Program-made: the position numbers and the translations under genes | NCBI RefSeq assembly: GCF_036634175.1 | Contig: NZ_JAZIFX010000001.1 | Location: 3,658,001-3,722,000, forward strand | Length of the DNA stretch: 64,000 nucleotides | Source: Streptomyces sp. P9-A2 | GTDB lineage: Bacteria; Actinomycetota; Actinomycetes; Streptomycetales; Streptomycetaceae | Direction of reading: 5' to 3' | In this document: in pieces, positions 17,426-25,480 of the stretch | Layout: each line of letters starts with the position of its first letter | How positions within the stretch are numbered: position 1 is the first letter of the stretch | Notes under the pieces: generated by a model | The model's database searches: none | Told to the model about the DNA's origin: nothing | What the model saw: the letters and a program-made list of their open reading frames with translations, nothing else

Positions 17426-18400
17426 ATGCACGCCATCCGCCTGCACGCCTTCGGCCCCGCCGAGAACCTCACCCACGAACAGGTCCCGGATCCGCGGCCG
17501 GGCCCCGGCCAGGTGCGTATCACCGTCCGGGCCGCCGGGGTCCACCTCCTGGACACCGCCCTGCGCCAAGGCCACCAGGGGCCCGCGCCCACGCCCACCG
17601 CCCTGCCCACCGTCCCCGGCCGCGAGGTCGCCGGGGTCGTCGACGCCCTCGGCGACGGCACGCCCGCGAACTGGCTCGGCAGGCGCGTCGTCGCCCACCT
17701 CGGATTCGCCCCCGGAGGCTACGCGGAGCTGGCCGTCACCGACGCCGACCGCCTGCACGAGATCCCGGAACGCCTGGACTTCGCCCAGGCCGTCGCCATG
17801 ATCGGCACCGGCCGCACGGCCATGGGCGTCGTGCAGTTCGCCGAACCCGGCCCCGGGGACGTGGTCGTCGTCCCCGCCGCGGCCGGCGGCATCGGCACCC
17901 TCCTCGTGCAGTACGCCAAGAACGCGGGCGCCACCGTCATCGGCCTCGCCGGCGGCCCTGACAAGGCCGCCCGGGTCTCGGCGAACGGCGCCGACCTCGC
18001 CGTCGACTACACGGCCCCGGCCTGGCCCGCACGGCTCGCCGCTCACGAGGGCAAGGCGACCCTGGTCTACGACGGCGTGGGCGGCGACACCGCCCGCACG
18101 CTCGTCGCCCTGCTCGCCCCCGGCGGCCGCCACGTCGTCTTCGGCTGGTCCGCCCAGGGCCTCGACAGCACCGACCCCTACCTCGTCGACGGCGTCTCCC
18201 TCAACGTCCTCGGCCCCGAGATGATGCGCCGAGCGGGCGGCCCCCACCCCGTACGCACCCTCGAACTGCGCGCCCTCGCCGAAGCCGCCGAAGGCCGGCT
18301 CACCCCCGCCGTCCACCGCTTCCCCCTCGCCGACGCCGCAGCCGCCCACCACGCCCTGGAGAACCGGGGCACGACCGGAAAGGTCATCCTGGAGCCGTGA
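17426..18400 (+). CDS. Zinc-type alcohol dehydrogenase-like quinone reductase
   Basis: A 324-residue MDR-superfamily oxidoreductase. A GroES-like domain (PTVPGREVAGVVDALGDG) is followed by a Rossmann domain with VVVPAAAGGIGTLLVQYAKNAGATVIGLAGGPDK. The catalytic zinc ligands of true alcohol dehydrogenases are missing, which places it with NADPH:quinone reductases (QOR type). With the SoxR box upstream, it probably detoxifies redox-cycling quinones or phenazines. The start at 17426 follows AGGAGACACCC. A direct repeat of about 25 bp built on GCCTCGGACCGGTGTCCC lies in the leader (17344-17392). Confidence 0.88.
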   Translation: MHAIRLHAFGPAENLTHEQVPDPRPGPGQVRITVRAAGVHLLDTALRQGHQGPAPTPTALPTVPGREVAGVVDALGDGTPANWLGRRVVAHLGFAPGGYAELAVTDADRLHEIPERLDFAQAVAMIGTGRTAMGVVQFAEPGPGDVVVVPAAAGGIGTLLVQYAKNAGATVIGLAGGPDKAARVSANGADLAVDYTAPAWPARLAAHEGKATLVYDGVGGDTARTLVALLAPGGRHVVFGWSAQGLDSTDPYLVDGVSLNVLGPEMMRRAGGPHPVRTLELRALAEAAEGRLTPAVHRFPLADAAAAHHALENRGTTGKVILEP

Positions 18401-18422
18401 ACGCCGTGAGCGCCGTACTACG

Positions 18423-19316
18423 GTGCCCACCGTGATCCACGTACCCGAGGAACTCGCGGCGGCACAGGAGAAGTTCAACGGGGAGGCGGGCCGCGCCTTC
18501 GTCGCCCGGCTGCCCGGGCTGGCCACCGCCTTCCTCGATCGCTGGCACCTGCATCTCACCGGCGCACCGATGCACGGTGTGAGCGCCCTGGTCCTCCCCG
18601 TCGACCGCGCGGACGGCACACCGGCCGTGCTGAAGCTCCAGATCCTGGACGGGGAGACCGAGGGCGAACCGGTCGCCCTGCGGATCTGGGACGGCGACGG
18701 AGCGGTCCGCCTGCTGGAGCACGACGCGGCCACCGGCACGATGCTCCTGGAACGCCTCGACCCCTCCCGGATGCTCTCCCGCCTCCCGGACGCCCACGAG
18801 GCCGTCCTGGTGATCGCCCGCCTCCTCGCCCACCTCACCGCCACCCCCGCCCCGGCGGGCATGCGCCGCCTCGGCGACATCGCCCGCACCCTGCTGGAGC
18901 GGACCCCCCGGGCCCTGGACCGCGTCCCGGACCCGGCGGCCCGCCGCGTCCTCGCCGACTGCGCGGCGGCCGTACGGGAGGTCGTGGACGAGCCCGGCGA
19001 CCGCCTCCTGCACTGGGACCTGCACGAGGAGAACGTCCTGGCCGCCGAACGTGCCGACTGGCTCGCCATCGACCCCAAGCCGCTGGCCGGCGACCCCGGC
19101 TTCGAACTGTGGCCGGCCCTGTACAACCGCTTCGACGCCGACGACGTCCACTGGCGCTTCGACGCGATGACCGACGTCCTCGGCCTGGACCGCGAGCGGG
19201 CCCGCGCGTGGACGTACGGCCGGCTGCTGCAGAACTGCCTCTGGGACCTCGAGGACGGCCGCCCTTTGGAGGACCGCCAACTGGAGATCGCCCGCCGCCT
19301 GGACGGCCGGACATGA
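18423..19316 (+). CDS. Aminoglycoside/hydroxyurea phosphotransferase-like kinase
   Basis: A 297-residue APH-fold kinase of the APH(6)/hydroxyurea group. A VLKLQILDGETEGEPVALRIWDGDGAVRLLEHD segment gives the nucleotide lobe, and LLHWDLHEENVLAAE with LAIDPKPLAGDPGFELWP gives the catalytic and metal-binding Asp residues. It should phosphorylate a small molecule; resistance is a guess, since such genes are common in the Streptomyces core genome. It begins 22 bp after the quinone-reductase gene and is probably in the same SoxR-type transcript. GTG at 18423 or 18432 may be used. Confidence 0.82.
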   Translation: MPTVIHVPEELAAAQEKFNGEAGRAFVARLPGLATAFLDRWHLHLTGAPMHGVSALVLPVDRADGTPAVLKLQILDGETEGEPVALRIWDGDGAVRLLEHDAATGTMLLERLDPSRMLSRLPDAHEAVLVIARLLAHLTATPAPAGMRRLGDIARTLLERTPRALDRVPDPAARRVLADCAAAVREVVDEPGDRLLHWDLHEENVLAAERADWLAIDPKPLAGDPGFELWPALYNRFDADDVHWRFDAMTDVLGLDRERARAWTYGRLLQNCLWDLEDGRPLEDRQLEIARRLDGRT

Positions 19317-19321
19317 AAAAC

Positions 19322-19347
19322 CCCGGGCCGGAGAAACCCGGCCCGGG
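19322..19347 (+). terminator. 10-bp hairpin after the kinase gene
   Basis: CCCGGGCCGG (19322-19331) pairs with 19338-19347 around a 6-nt loop, six bases after the stop codon. It ends the quinone-reductase/kinase transcript. Confidence 0.75.
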
Positions 19348-19483
19348 CCGGCAGAAATGGTTCGGACGCGGTCCTGCGCTCACTGCTCGCCGATGACGGC
19401 GACGGCCCGGCGGTGGACTCGGTCGGTGGTCCGCCGCCCGGCGCCGTCCCGGTCGGTGTCCCCGGGCAGGCGGCCCCGTCTCG

Positions 19484-19840
19484 TCACCCTTCGCCCTGCA
19501 GTGACTCCAGGTAAGGGACGGCGACGGACTTCGGGACCGCCATGAGCCAGGCGTCCAGGACCAGGGGAGCCAGGTCCTTCGGGGTGAACGCCGGCATACG
19601 CAGGGAGACCCAGTTGTAGCGCAGGTCGGAGGTACGGGGGAGGTGGAATTTTTCGGGGGCGGAGGCGATCAGCAGGTCGCGTTCCTCGCGGGGGAAGGCG
19701 AAGCCCATCGTCGTCTCGTCCGGGGAGACCGAGGCGTACACGATCCGCCCGACCTTGAACTTCACGTACTCCCTGATCAGATGTTCCTCGGTGCGGGGCA
19801 GACGCAGTGCCGCCGCGCGGACGTCGTCGAGGGTGATCAC
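19484..19840 (-). CDS. MmcQ/YjbR family protein
   Basis: A 118-residue protein of the MmcQ/YjbR double-wing fold: ITLDDVRAAALRLPRTEEHLI, KFKVGRIVYASVSPDETTMGF, and the C-terminal TSDLRYNWVSLRMPAF with an Asp-rich closing helix. The function of the family is not settled; DNA binding has been proposed. Its GTG overlaps the stop of the VOC gene by 4 bp (GTGA), and it is the last gene of a four-gene operon headed by the APC permease. Confidence 0.82.
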   Translation of the reverse strand: MITLDDVRAAALRLPRTEEHLIREYVKFKVGRIVYASVSPDETTMGFAFPREERDLLIASAPEKFHLPRTSDLRYNWVSLRMPAFTPKDLAPLVLDAWLMAVPKSVAVPYLESLQGEG

Positions 19841-20271
19841 ACGCCGCTCCCGCGGTCCGGTGCGTAGTGGACCAGCTCGATCAGCAGGTTGGCCGGTGCC
19901 GGGGCGTACAGGAAGGTCACCGTCATTCCGTCGCGTGCGCCCTTGCAGGGCTGGGCGTCGACCGCCGTGTAGCCTTCGCCGCGCAGCCGGGCCGTCTCGT
20001 TGTCGAGGTCGTCCACCTCGAAGGCCAGGTGGTACAGGCCGGGGCCCTGCCGTTCGAGGCGGCCGTCGATGGCGGAACACTCCTGGGCCGGGGAGACGAT
20101 TTCCACGGCCGGGTTGCCGAGGCCGCCGCCGAACTGCCAGAACTCGCAGGCCACCCCGTAGTCGTCGGCGTGCCCCTCGTCGTACTTGCGCATGCCCAGT
20201 GTGGTCATGAAGGCGGCAACACCGTCGGGGTCCTCGGTGGCCAGCCCGATGTGGTCTATGCGAAGGATCAC
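19837..20271 (-). CDS. VOC-superfamily protein, methylmalonyl-CoA-epimerase-like
   Basis: A 144-residue vicinal-oxygen-chelate protein. ILRIDHIGLATEDPDGVAAFM holds the first metal His, GLYHLAFEVDDLDNETARL the second pairing, and NLLIELVHY the C-terminal Glu. The layout is closest to methylmalonyl-CoA epimerase or glyoxalase-like proteins. The housekeeping epimerase is normally linked to acyl-CoA genes, which are absent here, so a different substrate is likely. Start and stop overlap both neighbours by 4 bp. Confidence 0.78.
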   Translation of the reverse strand: MILRIDHIGLATEDPDGVAAFMTTLGMRKYDEGHADDYGVACEFWQFGGGLGNPAVEIVSPAQECSAIDGRLERQGPGLYHLAFEVDDLDNETARLRGEGYTAVDAQPCKGARDGMTVTFLYAPAPANLLIELVHYAPDRGSGV

Positions 20272-21059
20272 CGTATGTCCGATCGAGTCAGTGTGAGGTA
20301 CGTGTAGTCATCCAGCATCTTGGCCAGGGGGCGTCCTGGACACCCGTACAGGACGGCTAGTTGTTCCTCGTCCAGGCCGCTGTCGGCCAGGACGTGCCGG
20401 GCCCAGTCCCGGTTGAGGCGCTGGTGGGCCGTGTAGGCCGCCGCGTCCCGGGCGCCGTGCAGCTTGCGGGCGATGGCCTCGTCCCAGGGGACCAGGGTGC
20501 GCGGGCGCAGGCCGTGCAGGAGTTTCGAGGCGGCGGTCGCGCCCAGGGCGCGGGGGCGCTCCGGCGGTCCGACGCGGAGCGCGGCCAGGTCGGCGTAGCA
20601 GGCGCCGAGGGGCGCGACGGCGTCGTCGGTGAGGTCGCCGATCCGGGTTTCCGGGCCCGGGAGCCGCGCGTACCAGCGGGACGCCCAGGCACGCAGCCCC
20701 GGGCCGAAGGTGTCCGGCTCGCCGGGGCGGGGATAACGGATCCTGCATCCCCAGGAGTTCAGCCATCTCAGCGCGGCGTCCGGATCGTCGTGCGCCAGCG
20801 GTTCGTACGAGGCCGGTGCGGGCGGGGCCTGCGTGGGCCGTGCGGGCGGGGCCGGTGCATCGGTGTCCGGACCCGGCCCCGCGTCCAGGCCCGCGTCCAG
20901 GCCCACGTCCGCGCTCAGGCCCAGGAATGCGGCCACCGCGCGGTGCAGGCTCTCGGCGGTCGGTGGCCCGCACGCGGCAGGTGTCGCGGTCGCGGCGGCC
21001 GGCAGCCCGCGCACGGCGGATTCCGTGGTCGCGGCGTCCGGTGGAGGGGGCACGGTCAC
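20268..21059 (-). CDS. DUF6308-like hypothetical protein, 263 aa
   Basis: The first 90 residues are a Pro/Ala-rich low-complexity tail. The rest is a helical domain with a glycosylase-like look: RIGDLTDDAVAPLGACYADLAALRV, GATAASKLLHGLRPRTLVPWDEAIARKLHGARDAAAYTAHQRLNRDWARHVLADSGL. This resembles the DUF6308 family as I remember it, whose HhH-like part hints at nucleic-acid contact, but no activity can be claimed. The GTG at 21059 overlaps the permease stop by 4 bp, so it is translationally coupled. Confidence 0.7.
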   Translation of the reverse strand: MTVPPPPDAATTESAVRGLPAAATATPAACGPPTAESLHRAVAAFLGLSADVGLDAGLDAGPGPDTDAPAPPARPTQAPPAPASYEPLAHDDPDAALRWLNSWGCRIRYPRPGEPDTFGPGLRAWASRWYARLPGPETRIGDLTDDAVAPLGACYADLAALRVGPPERPRALGATAASKLLHGLRPRTLVPWDEAIARKLHGARDAAAYTAHQRLNRDWARHVLADSGLDEEQLAVLYGCPGRPLAKMLDDYTYLTLTRSDIR

Positions 21060-22411
21060 AAGCCTGCTTCCCGGGTGCCGGGGGCCTTCTCCAGCGGCGG
21101 CGCGGCGGTTTCCGCGGCCTGACCCGTCGCCCGGCCCGCGGCCTCGCGGCGGCGCCGGTTCAGCCGCAGGTAGAGGAGGGCGGCGCCGGCCACGGTGAGC
21201 GGCCAGAGCAGATAGGGGCCGGCCATGACCAGCAGGGCCGCGACGGCGACGCACGCGCCCAGTGCGGAGGCCCTGCCCTTGGTTCCCTTCGGGAGCAGCC
21301 GCAGGGCGGCGGCCACACCGACCGCGTAGACGGCCACGAACGAGCCGGTGGTGAGCAGGACGAGCGGCTCGGCGCCGAGGCCGGTGAGGCCCACGCCGAG
21401 CAGGGCGAGGAAGGACAGGCCCGACACGACGGCGAGGCTGCGCCGCGGCACCTCTCCGGCGACACTGCCGCGGGACATCCACCCGGGCAGCGCGCCGTCG
21501 CGGGCGAGGGCGGCGCCGAGGTTGGCGGCCCCGGCGTAGTAGGCGTTCATGGCGCCGGTGGTGAGCAGCAGCGCGGCGCCCGCGGCGAGGTAGCGGGCGT
21601 GGCCGCCCAGGCCCTGGGCCATCAGGTCGCCGAGCGGGGCGTCCGAGCGCGAGGCGCTGTCGCCGAGGACGACGATGACCGCGAAGGCGACCAGCAGGTA
21701 CAGCCCGCCCACGATCACCACGGCCGAGTAGGTGGCCCGGGGCAGGTCCCGTTCCGGGCGCCGGAACTCACCGGCCAGGTGCGTGATCGCCTCCCAGCCC
21801 GCGAAGCTCCAGACGAGCAGCGCGGCCGCCGGCAGGACCGCGGACCAGCCGTGCGGGGCGAACGGTTCGAGGTTGGCGGTGTCCGCCTTCGGCAGCGACA
21901 GCGCGACGGCGAGCAGCAGCAGCGTGACGAGCAGCCCGGCCAGCATGAACTGGAACCGCCCCGTCACTCGCAGGCCCAGGGTGTTGGCGGCGGTGACCAC
22001 GAGCATCAGCCCGACGGCGGTGACCATCGTGGTCGTGGTTCCGCCGCCCACCGCGGAGGAGACGTACGCGCCGCCGAACAGTGCCGCGGCGGCCGCGCCC
22101 GGCGGTACGGCGAGGTAGAAGCACCAGCCGACGACGGCGGAGGCCCGCTCCCCGAACGCCTTCATGGCGTACGTGGCGACCCCGCCCGCGTCCGGGTAGC
22201 GGGCGCCCAGCGCGGCGAAGGCGGCGGCCAGCGGCGCCGACAGGACGACGAGGGCCAGCCAGGCCAGCAGCGACGCGGGGCCCGCCTTCTCCGCGGCGAG
22301 CGCGGGCAGGGCGATGACACCGGTGCCGAGCACCGCGCCCACGTACATGGCGGTGCCCTGGGCCGCGCTGAGGGTTCCCCCGGAGGGTTGGGGCGTTGCT
22401 GCTTCGCTCAT
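21056..22411 (-). CDS. APC-family amino-acid permease
   Basis: A 451-residue transporter with about 12 membrane helices. It opens with GTLSAAQGTAMYVGAVLGTGVIALPALAAEKAGPASLLAW, the APC substrate-binding first helix with the broken GTGVI segment, followed by the typical loop FGERASAVVGWCFYL. It probably moves amino acids or amines by proton symport. It is the first gene of a four-gene coupled operon and diverges from the AraC-type regulator gene 72 bp away, which may control it. Confidence 0.85.
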   Translation of the reverse strand: MSEAATPQPSGGTLSAAQGTAMYVGAVLGTGVIALPALAAEKAGPASLLAWLALVVLSAPLAAAFAALGARYPDAGGVATYAMKAFGERASAVVGWCFYLAVPPGAAAAALFGGAYVSSAVGGGTTTTMVTAVGLMLVVTAANTLGLRVTGRFQFMLAGLLVTLLLLAVALSLPKADTANLEPFAPHGWSAVLPAAALLVWSFAGWEAITHLAGEFRRPERDLPRATYSAVVIVGGLYLLVAFAVIVVLGDSASRSDAPLGDLMAQGLGGHARYLAAGAALLLTTGAMNAYYAGAANLGAALARDGALPGWMSRGSVAGEVPRRSLAVVSGLSFLALLGVGLTGLGAEPLVLLTTGSFVAVYAVGVAAALRLLPKGTKGRASALGACVAVAALLVMAGPYLLWPLTVAGAALLYLRLNRRRREAAGRATGQAAETAAPPLEKAPGTREAGL

Positions 22412-22483
22412 GCGGGTCAGCTTGGCCCGCGGGCTCCCCTGCGCACCATCGGCAGTTTTGACATCGTGCGCTAAATTACCGAC

Positions 22484-23506
22484 ATGCGTCCCCATGTGAT
22501 CGCGATCGCCCTGACGGATGCCACCCCCATGTTCGAACTGGCCGTTCCCTACGAGGTGTTCGGGAACGACCGCTCCGATCTGGTCGACCCCTGGTACGAA
22601 CTGCGCATGTGCGGGGACCCGTCCGGCCCGCTGCGCACAGCGGCCGGTCTGCAGGTGCACACCCCCTACGGGTTCGACGATCTGCTCGACGCCGACACCG
22701 TCCTCGTCTCGGCGTGCGCCCGGCCCGTCCAGCTCGACCCGCCCGCGCGGCTGGTCGAGGTACTGCGCGAGGCCCACGCCGCGGGGAAGCGGATCGTCTC
22801 GATCTGCACCGGCGCCTACGTACTGGCCACGGCGGGGATCCTGACGGGGCGTACGGCGACGACGCACTGGATGAACGCCGGGGACTTCGCCCACCGTTTC
22901 CCCGAGGTCGACTTCGTCCCCTCCGCGCTCTACACCGACGACGGCGACATCCTCACCTCGGCAGGCACCGGCTCGGCCATCGACCTCTGCCTGCATCTGG
23001 TGCGCCAGGACCACGGCGCGGCGGTCGCCAACGAGGTGGCCCGCCGGATGGTCGTGCCTCCGCACCGGGAGGGCGGCCAGTCGCAGTACACCAAGCCGGT
23101 GGTGCGGGCGGAGACGAGCGACGACCTCGGCCCGGTGCTGCAGTGGGCGCAGGAGCGGCTGCACGAGCCGCTGACCGTTCCGCAGCTCGCGCGCGCCGCG
23201 CGGCTGGGCGAGCGCACGTTCGCGCGGCGCTTCCGGGACCGGCTCGGCATCACCCCGCTGCAGTGGCTGCTCCAGCAGCGGGTCCGGCTCGCGCAGGAGC
23301 TGTTGGAGACGACGGACGAACCGGTGGAGCACATCGCGCGGAACACCGGGTTCGGCACGGCGGCCAACCTCCGCTACCACTTCGGCCGGGTCACGACCGT
23401 GTCCCCGCAGACGTACCGGCACGTCTTCCGCCACCGCGCCGAACAGCAGGCCCACAACGCGGCGGCCGGCCGCGCGGAACGTCCCGGCGCCGTGAAGGTG
23501 CCGTGA
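22484..23506 (+). CDS. GlxA-type AraC-family regulator
   Basis: A 340-residue two-domain regulator. Residues 1-190 form a DJ-1/PfpI (class I amidotransferase-like) domain with the nucleophile-elbow region VSICTGAYVLATAGIL, used as a ligand sensor. Residues about 215-320 hold two helix-turn-helix motifs of the AraC type (LTVPQLARAARLGERTFARRFRDRLGITPLQWL and PVEHIARNTGFGTAANLRYHF). The 72-bp divergent gap to the permease gene suggests direct control of that operon. Confidence 0.88.
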   Translation: MRPHVIAIALTDATPMFELAVPYEVFGNDRSDLVDPWYELRMCGDPSGPLRTAAGLQVHTPYGFDDLLDADTVLVSACARPVQLDPPARLVEVLREAHAAGKRIVSICTGAYVLATAGILTGRTATTHWMNAGDFAHRFPEVDFVPSALYTDDGDILTSAGTGSAIDLCLHLVRQDHGAAVANEVARRMVVPPHREGGQSQYTKPVVRAETSDDLGPVLQWAQERLHEPLTVPQLARAARLGERTFARRFRDRLGITPLQWLLQQRVRLAQELLETTDEPVEHIARNTGFGTAANLRYHFGRVTTVSPQTYRHVFRHRAEQQAHNAAAGRAERPGAVKVP

Positions 23507-23594
23507 CGGTGCCGTGAAGGTGCCGGTCCCCTCAGGCACAACATGCCTTTCCCGAACGCCCGTTGCTCCGGGAGACCCTCTTTGGTTTGCTCCC

Positions 23595-23660
23595 TGGGAC
23601 ATCCACGTACGGGGACATTCGCGTACGGGGACATTCGCGCACCGGACATTCGGGCGACCG
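23595..23660. repeat. Four 16-bp tandem repeats before the NIPSNAP gene
   Basis: The unit GGGGACATTCGCGTAC occurs four times head to tail with small changes, ending 15 bp before the ATG at 23675. One unit per 1.5 helical turns could act as a regulator array; slipped-strand expansion is the alternative. Confidence 0.75.
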
Positions 23661-23674
23661 GCCGAGGGGACGAC

Positions 23675-24076
23675 ATGAGCGACGGCACGAACGACGAGGC
23701 GAGCGACGGCACGGGCGACGACACCGACGCACCGTGGCTGCTGGAGATCCGGCTGTTCACCGTGAAGCCGGGCGCCCGGGAGGAGTTCCACCGCGTCAGC
23801 CGGGACGGCACGATCCCGCTGATGCGTGACTGCGGCATCACCGTGGTCGCCCACGGCCCGTCCCTGAACGACGAGGACGGGTACTACCTGCTGCGGGCCT
23901 TCCGCTCCGAACAGGAGCGCGTCGAGCTCTCGCAGTCCGTGTACGCCACGGACGTGTGGCTGCGGAAGTACGACGACGTGGTGCCGGAGATGATGACGGA
24001 CCACCGGACCTCGGTGCTGCCCGTACCGCGCCCGGCGCTCGAGGAGTTCGCCCGGAACCTGGCCGCCGTCGGCTGA
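23675..24076 (+). CDS. NIPSNAP-family protein
   Basis: A 133-residue protein with the NIPSNAP ferredoxin-like fold: LLEIRLFTVKPGAREEFHRVSRDGTIPLMRDCGI, then DGYYLLRAFRSEQERVELSQSVY. The first 18 residues are an acidic low-complexity tail. Small NIPSNAP proteins in bacteria act as dimeric enzymes or binding proteins with unknown ligands. The ATG at 23675 follows GAGGGGACGAC. Tandem repeats lie directly upstream. Confidence 0.75.
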   Translation: MSDGTNDEASDGTGDDTDAPWLLEIRLFTVKPGAREEFHRVSRDGTIPLMRDCGITVVAHGPSLNDEDGYYLLRAFRSEQERVELSQSVYATDVWLRKYDDVVPEMMTDHRTSVLPVPRPALEEFARNLAAVG

Positions 24077-24099
24077 CCGCCCGACCGCTCCGGCAGCAC

Positions 24100-24133
24100 G
24101 ACGGCCGCCGCCCCTCGGGGGACGGCGGCCGTC
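24100..24133. terminator. Bidirectional hairpin between region 1 and the gene cluster
   Basis: GACGGCCGCCG (24100-24110) pairs with 24123-24133, and CCCC/GGGG closes the inside. It lies between the NIPSNAP stop (24076, plus) and the MFS stop (24212, minus). It probably ends both transcripts and marks the left edge of the biosynthetic cluster. Confidence 0.75.
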
Positions 24134-24211
24134 TTCGTGAAGGATCCGGTTTCCCGTGAAAGGGGATCCGGCGAACGGCCGGATACCCGGATACCCGGCA
24201 CCCGGCACTCG

Positions 24212-25480
24212 CTACGCGTCCGCCGGCTGTGCGGCCACCTTGTCGGTCGGCTCCGTCGGTGTCCTGGGCGGAGTGCGGACGGCGACGAAGCCCAGTGCCG
24301 CCGCGGCCAGGCCGATCACACCGAGGATCGGCCAGACGTCGTGGCCGAGCCGGACGAACAGCAGGCCGCCGAGGACCGGGCCGATGGCGGTGCCGAGCGC
24401 GTGCATGAACTGGAAGGCGCCGATGTAGCGGCTGCGCAGATGCGCCGGGCCCGCCGTCGCCGGGTGGGCGAAGACCGCGGGGCCGCCGATGACCTCACCG
24501 ATCGTCCACACCAGGGTGGCGCCCATGATCACGGCGGCGCCCATCGGCATGCCGTACAGCGCCACGCCCACGCCGACCAGGCCGAAGGAGACGCCCACCG
24601 TGATCTTCGTCCGCCACTGCTGGGTCACCTTGGTGAGCGGGAGCTCGAAGGCGATCACCATGAAACCGTTGAGGGAGACCGCGGCCGTGTACCAGAACAG
24701 GTCGAGGTCGTGGGCCTCCACGTCCAGCGGGAGCGTCGAGAGGTACTGCACGTAGATGATCGCGTTGAGCAGGGTGGCCGTCAGGAACAGCACGTACCGG
24801 CGGTCGCGGAGCATCGCCCTGTACCCCCCTGCCGTGCCCCCCTCCTCCTCGGGGGCCTCCTCCACCGCCTCCGCGGACCTGCGGGGCAGGGCGAGGGCCG
24901 CGACGACGGCGTAGGCCAGCGCGATCGCCGCCTCGCCCCAGAACAGCAGGGTGTAGCTCTCCCCGTCGAGGTGGTAGAGCCCGAGGCCGACCATGGGCGC
25001 CGCCATGGCCCCCACGTTCAGGCACCACCGGTACATGCCGAAGACGACGACCTGGGAGCTGCCCGTGGTGAGCCCGGACAGCAGGGAGGCCGCGGCCGGC
25101 CGGTAGAGCTGGGCCATGAGGCTGGCCAGGAACACGGCCGCGACGAGGGTCGGGTAGTTGGGCAGGTAGAGCAGCGCCGCGGTGAGGACCGCGGTGCCGC
25201 CCATGCCCACGACCGTGGCGTTGCGGGCCCCGAGGCGGTCGGCGAGGGTACCGCCGAGCAGGACACCGGCCACGGCGCCGGCTCCGTAGCCGCCCAGCGC
25301 GTAGGCCGCCTCGCTCTCGGAGTAGCCGCGGTAGGTCAGGTAGAGCACGATGAACACATTGAGGAATCCGCCGAGTTTGCTCAGCAGCACACCCGCGAGG
25401 ATCGTCTTGACCGCGACCGACGAATCCCTGAACGTGGCCCAGATCGCCGCGTTCTCGTCCTTCTTCTCCTCAGTGGCCAT
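24212..25480 (-). CDS. MFS exporter of the hydrazine-type cluster
   Basis: A 422-residue major-facilitator transporter with 12 predicted helices. The loop between helices 2 and 3 has the MFS A-motif form GGTLADRLGARNATVVG. It is the last gene of the cluster's long minus-strand operon; its start overlaps the ATP-grasp gene by 11 bp, so translation is coupled. By position it should export the product or confer self-resistance. No substrate can be read from the sequence. The ATG at 25480 gives a short charged tail (MATEEKKDENAAIWATFRDSS) before helix 1. Confidence 0.85.
   Translation of the reverse strand: MATEEKKDENAAIWATFRDSSVAVKTILAGVLLSKLGGFLNVFIVLYLTYRGYSESEAAYALGGYGAGAVAGVLLGGTLADRLGARNATVVGMGGTAVLTAALLYLPNYPTLVAAVFLASLMAQLYRPAAASLLSGLTTGSSQVVVFGMYRWCLNVGAMAAPMVGLGLYHLDGESYTLLFWGEAAIALAYAVVAALALPRRSAEAVEEAPEEEGGTAGGYRAMLRDRRYVLFLTATLLNAIIYVQYLSTLPLDVEAHDLDLFWYTAAVSLNGFMVIAFELPLTKVTQQWRTKITVGVSFGLVGVGVALYGMPMGAAVIMGATLVWTIGEVIGGPAVFAHPATAGPAHLRSRYIGAFQFMHALGTAIGPVLGGLLFVRLGHDVWPILGVIGLAAAALGFVAVRTPPRTPTEPTDKVAAQPADA

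Noticed and set aside
17141..19126. 661-codon open frame on the minus strand
   Set aside because: It runs antisense through three clear genes and the SoxR-type box; composition is low-complexity Arg/Ser/Ala.
23595..23660. CRISPR array
   Set aside because: The repeats are head to tail without unique spacers.
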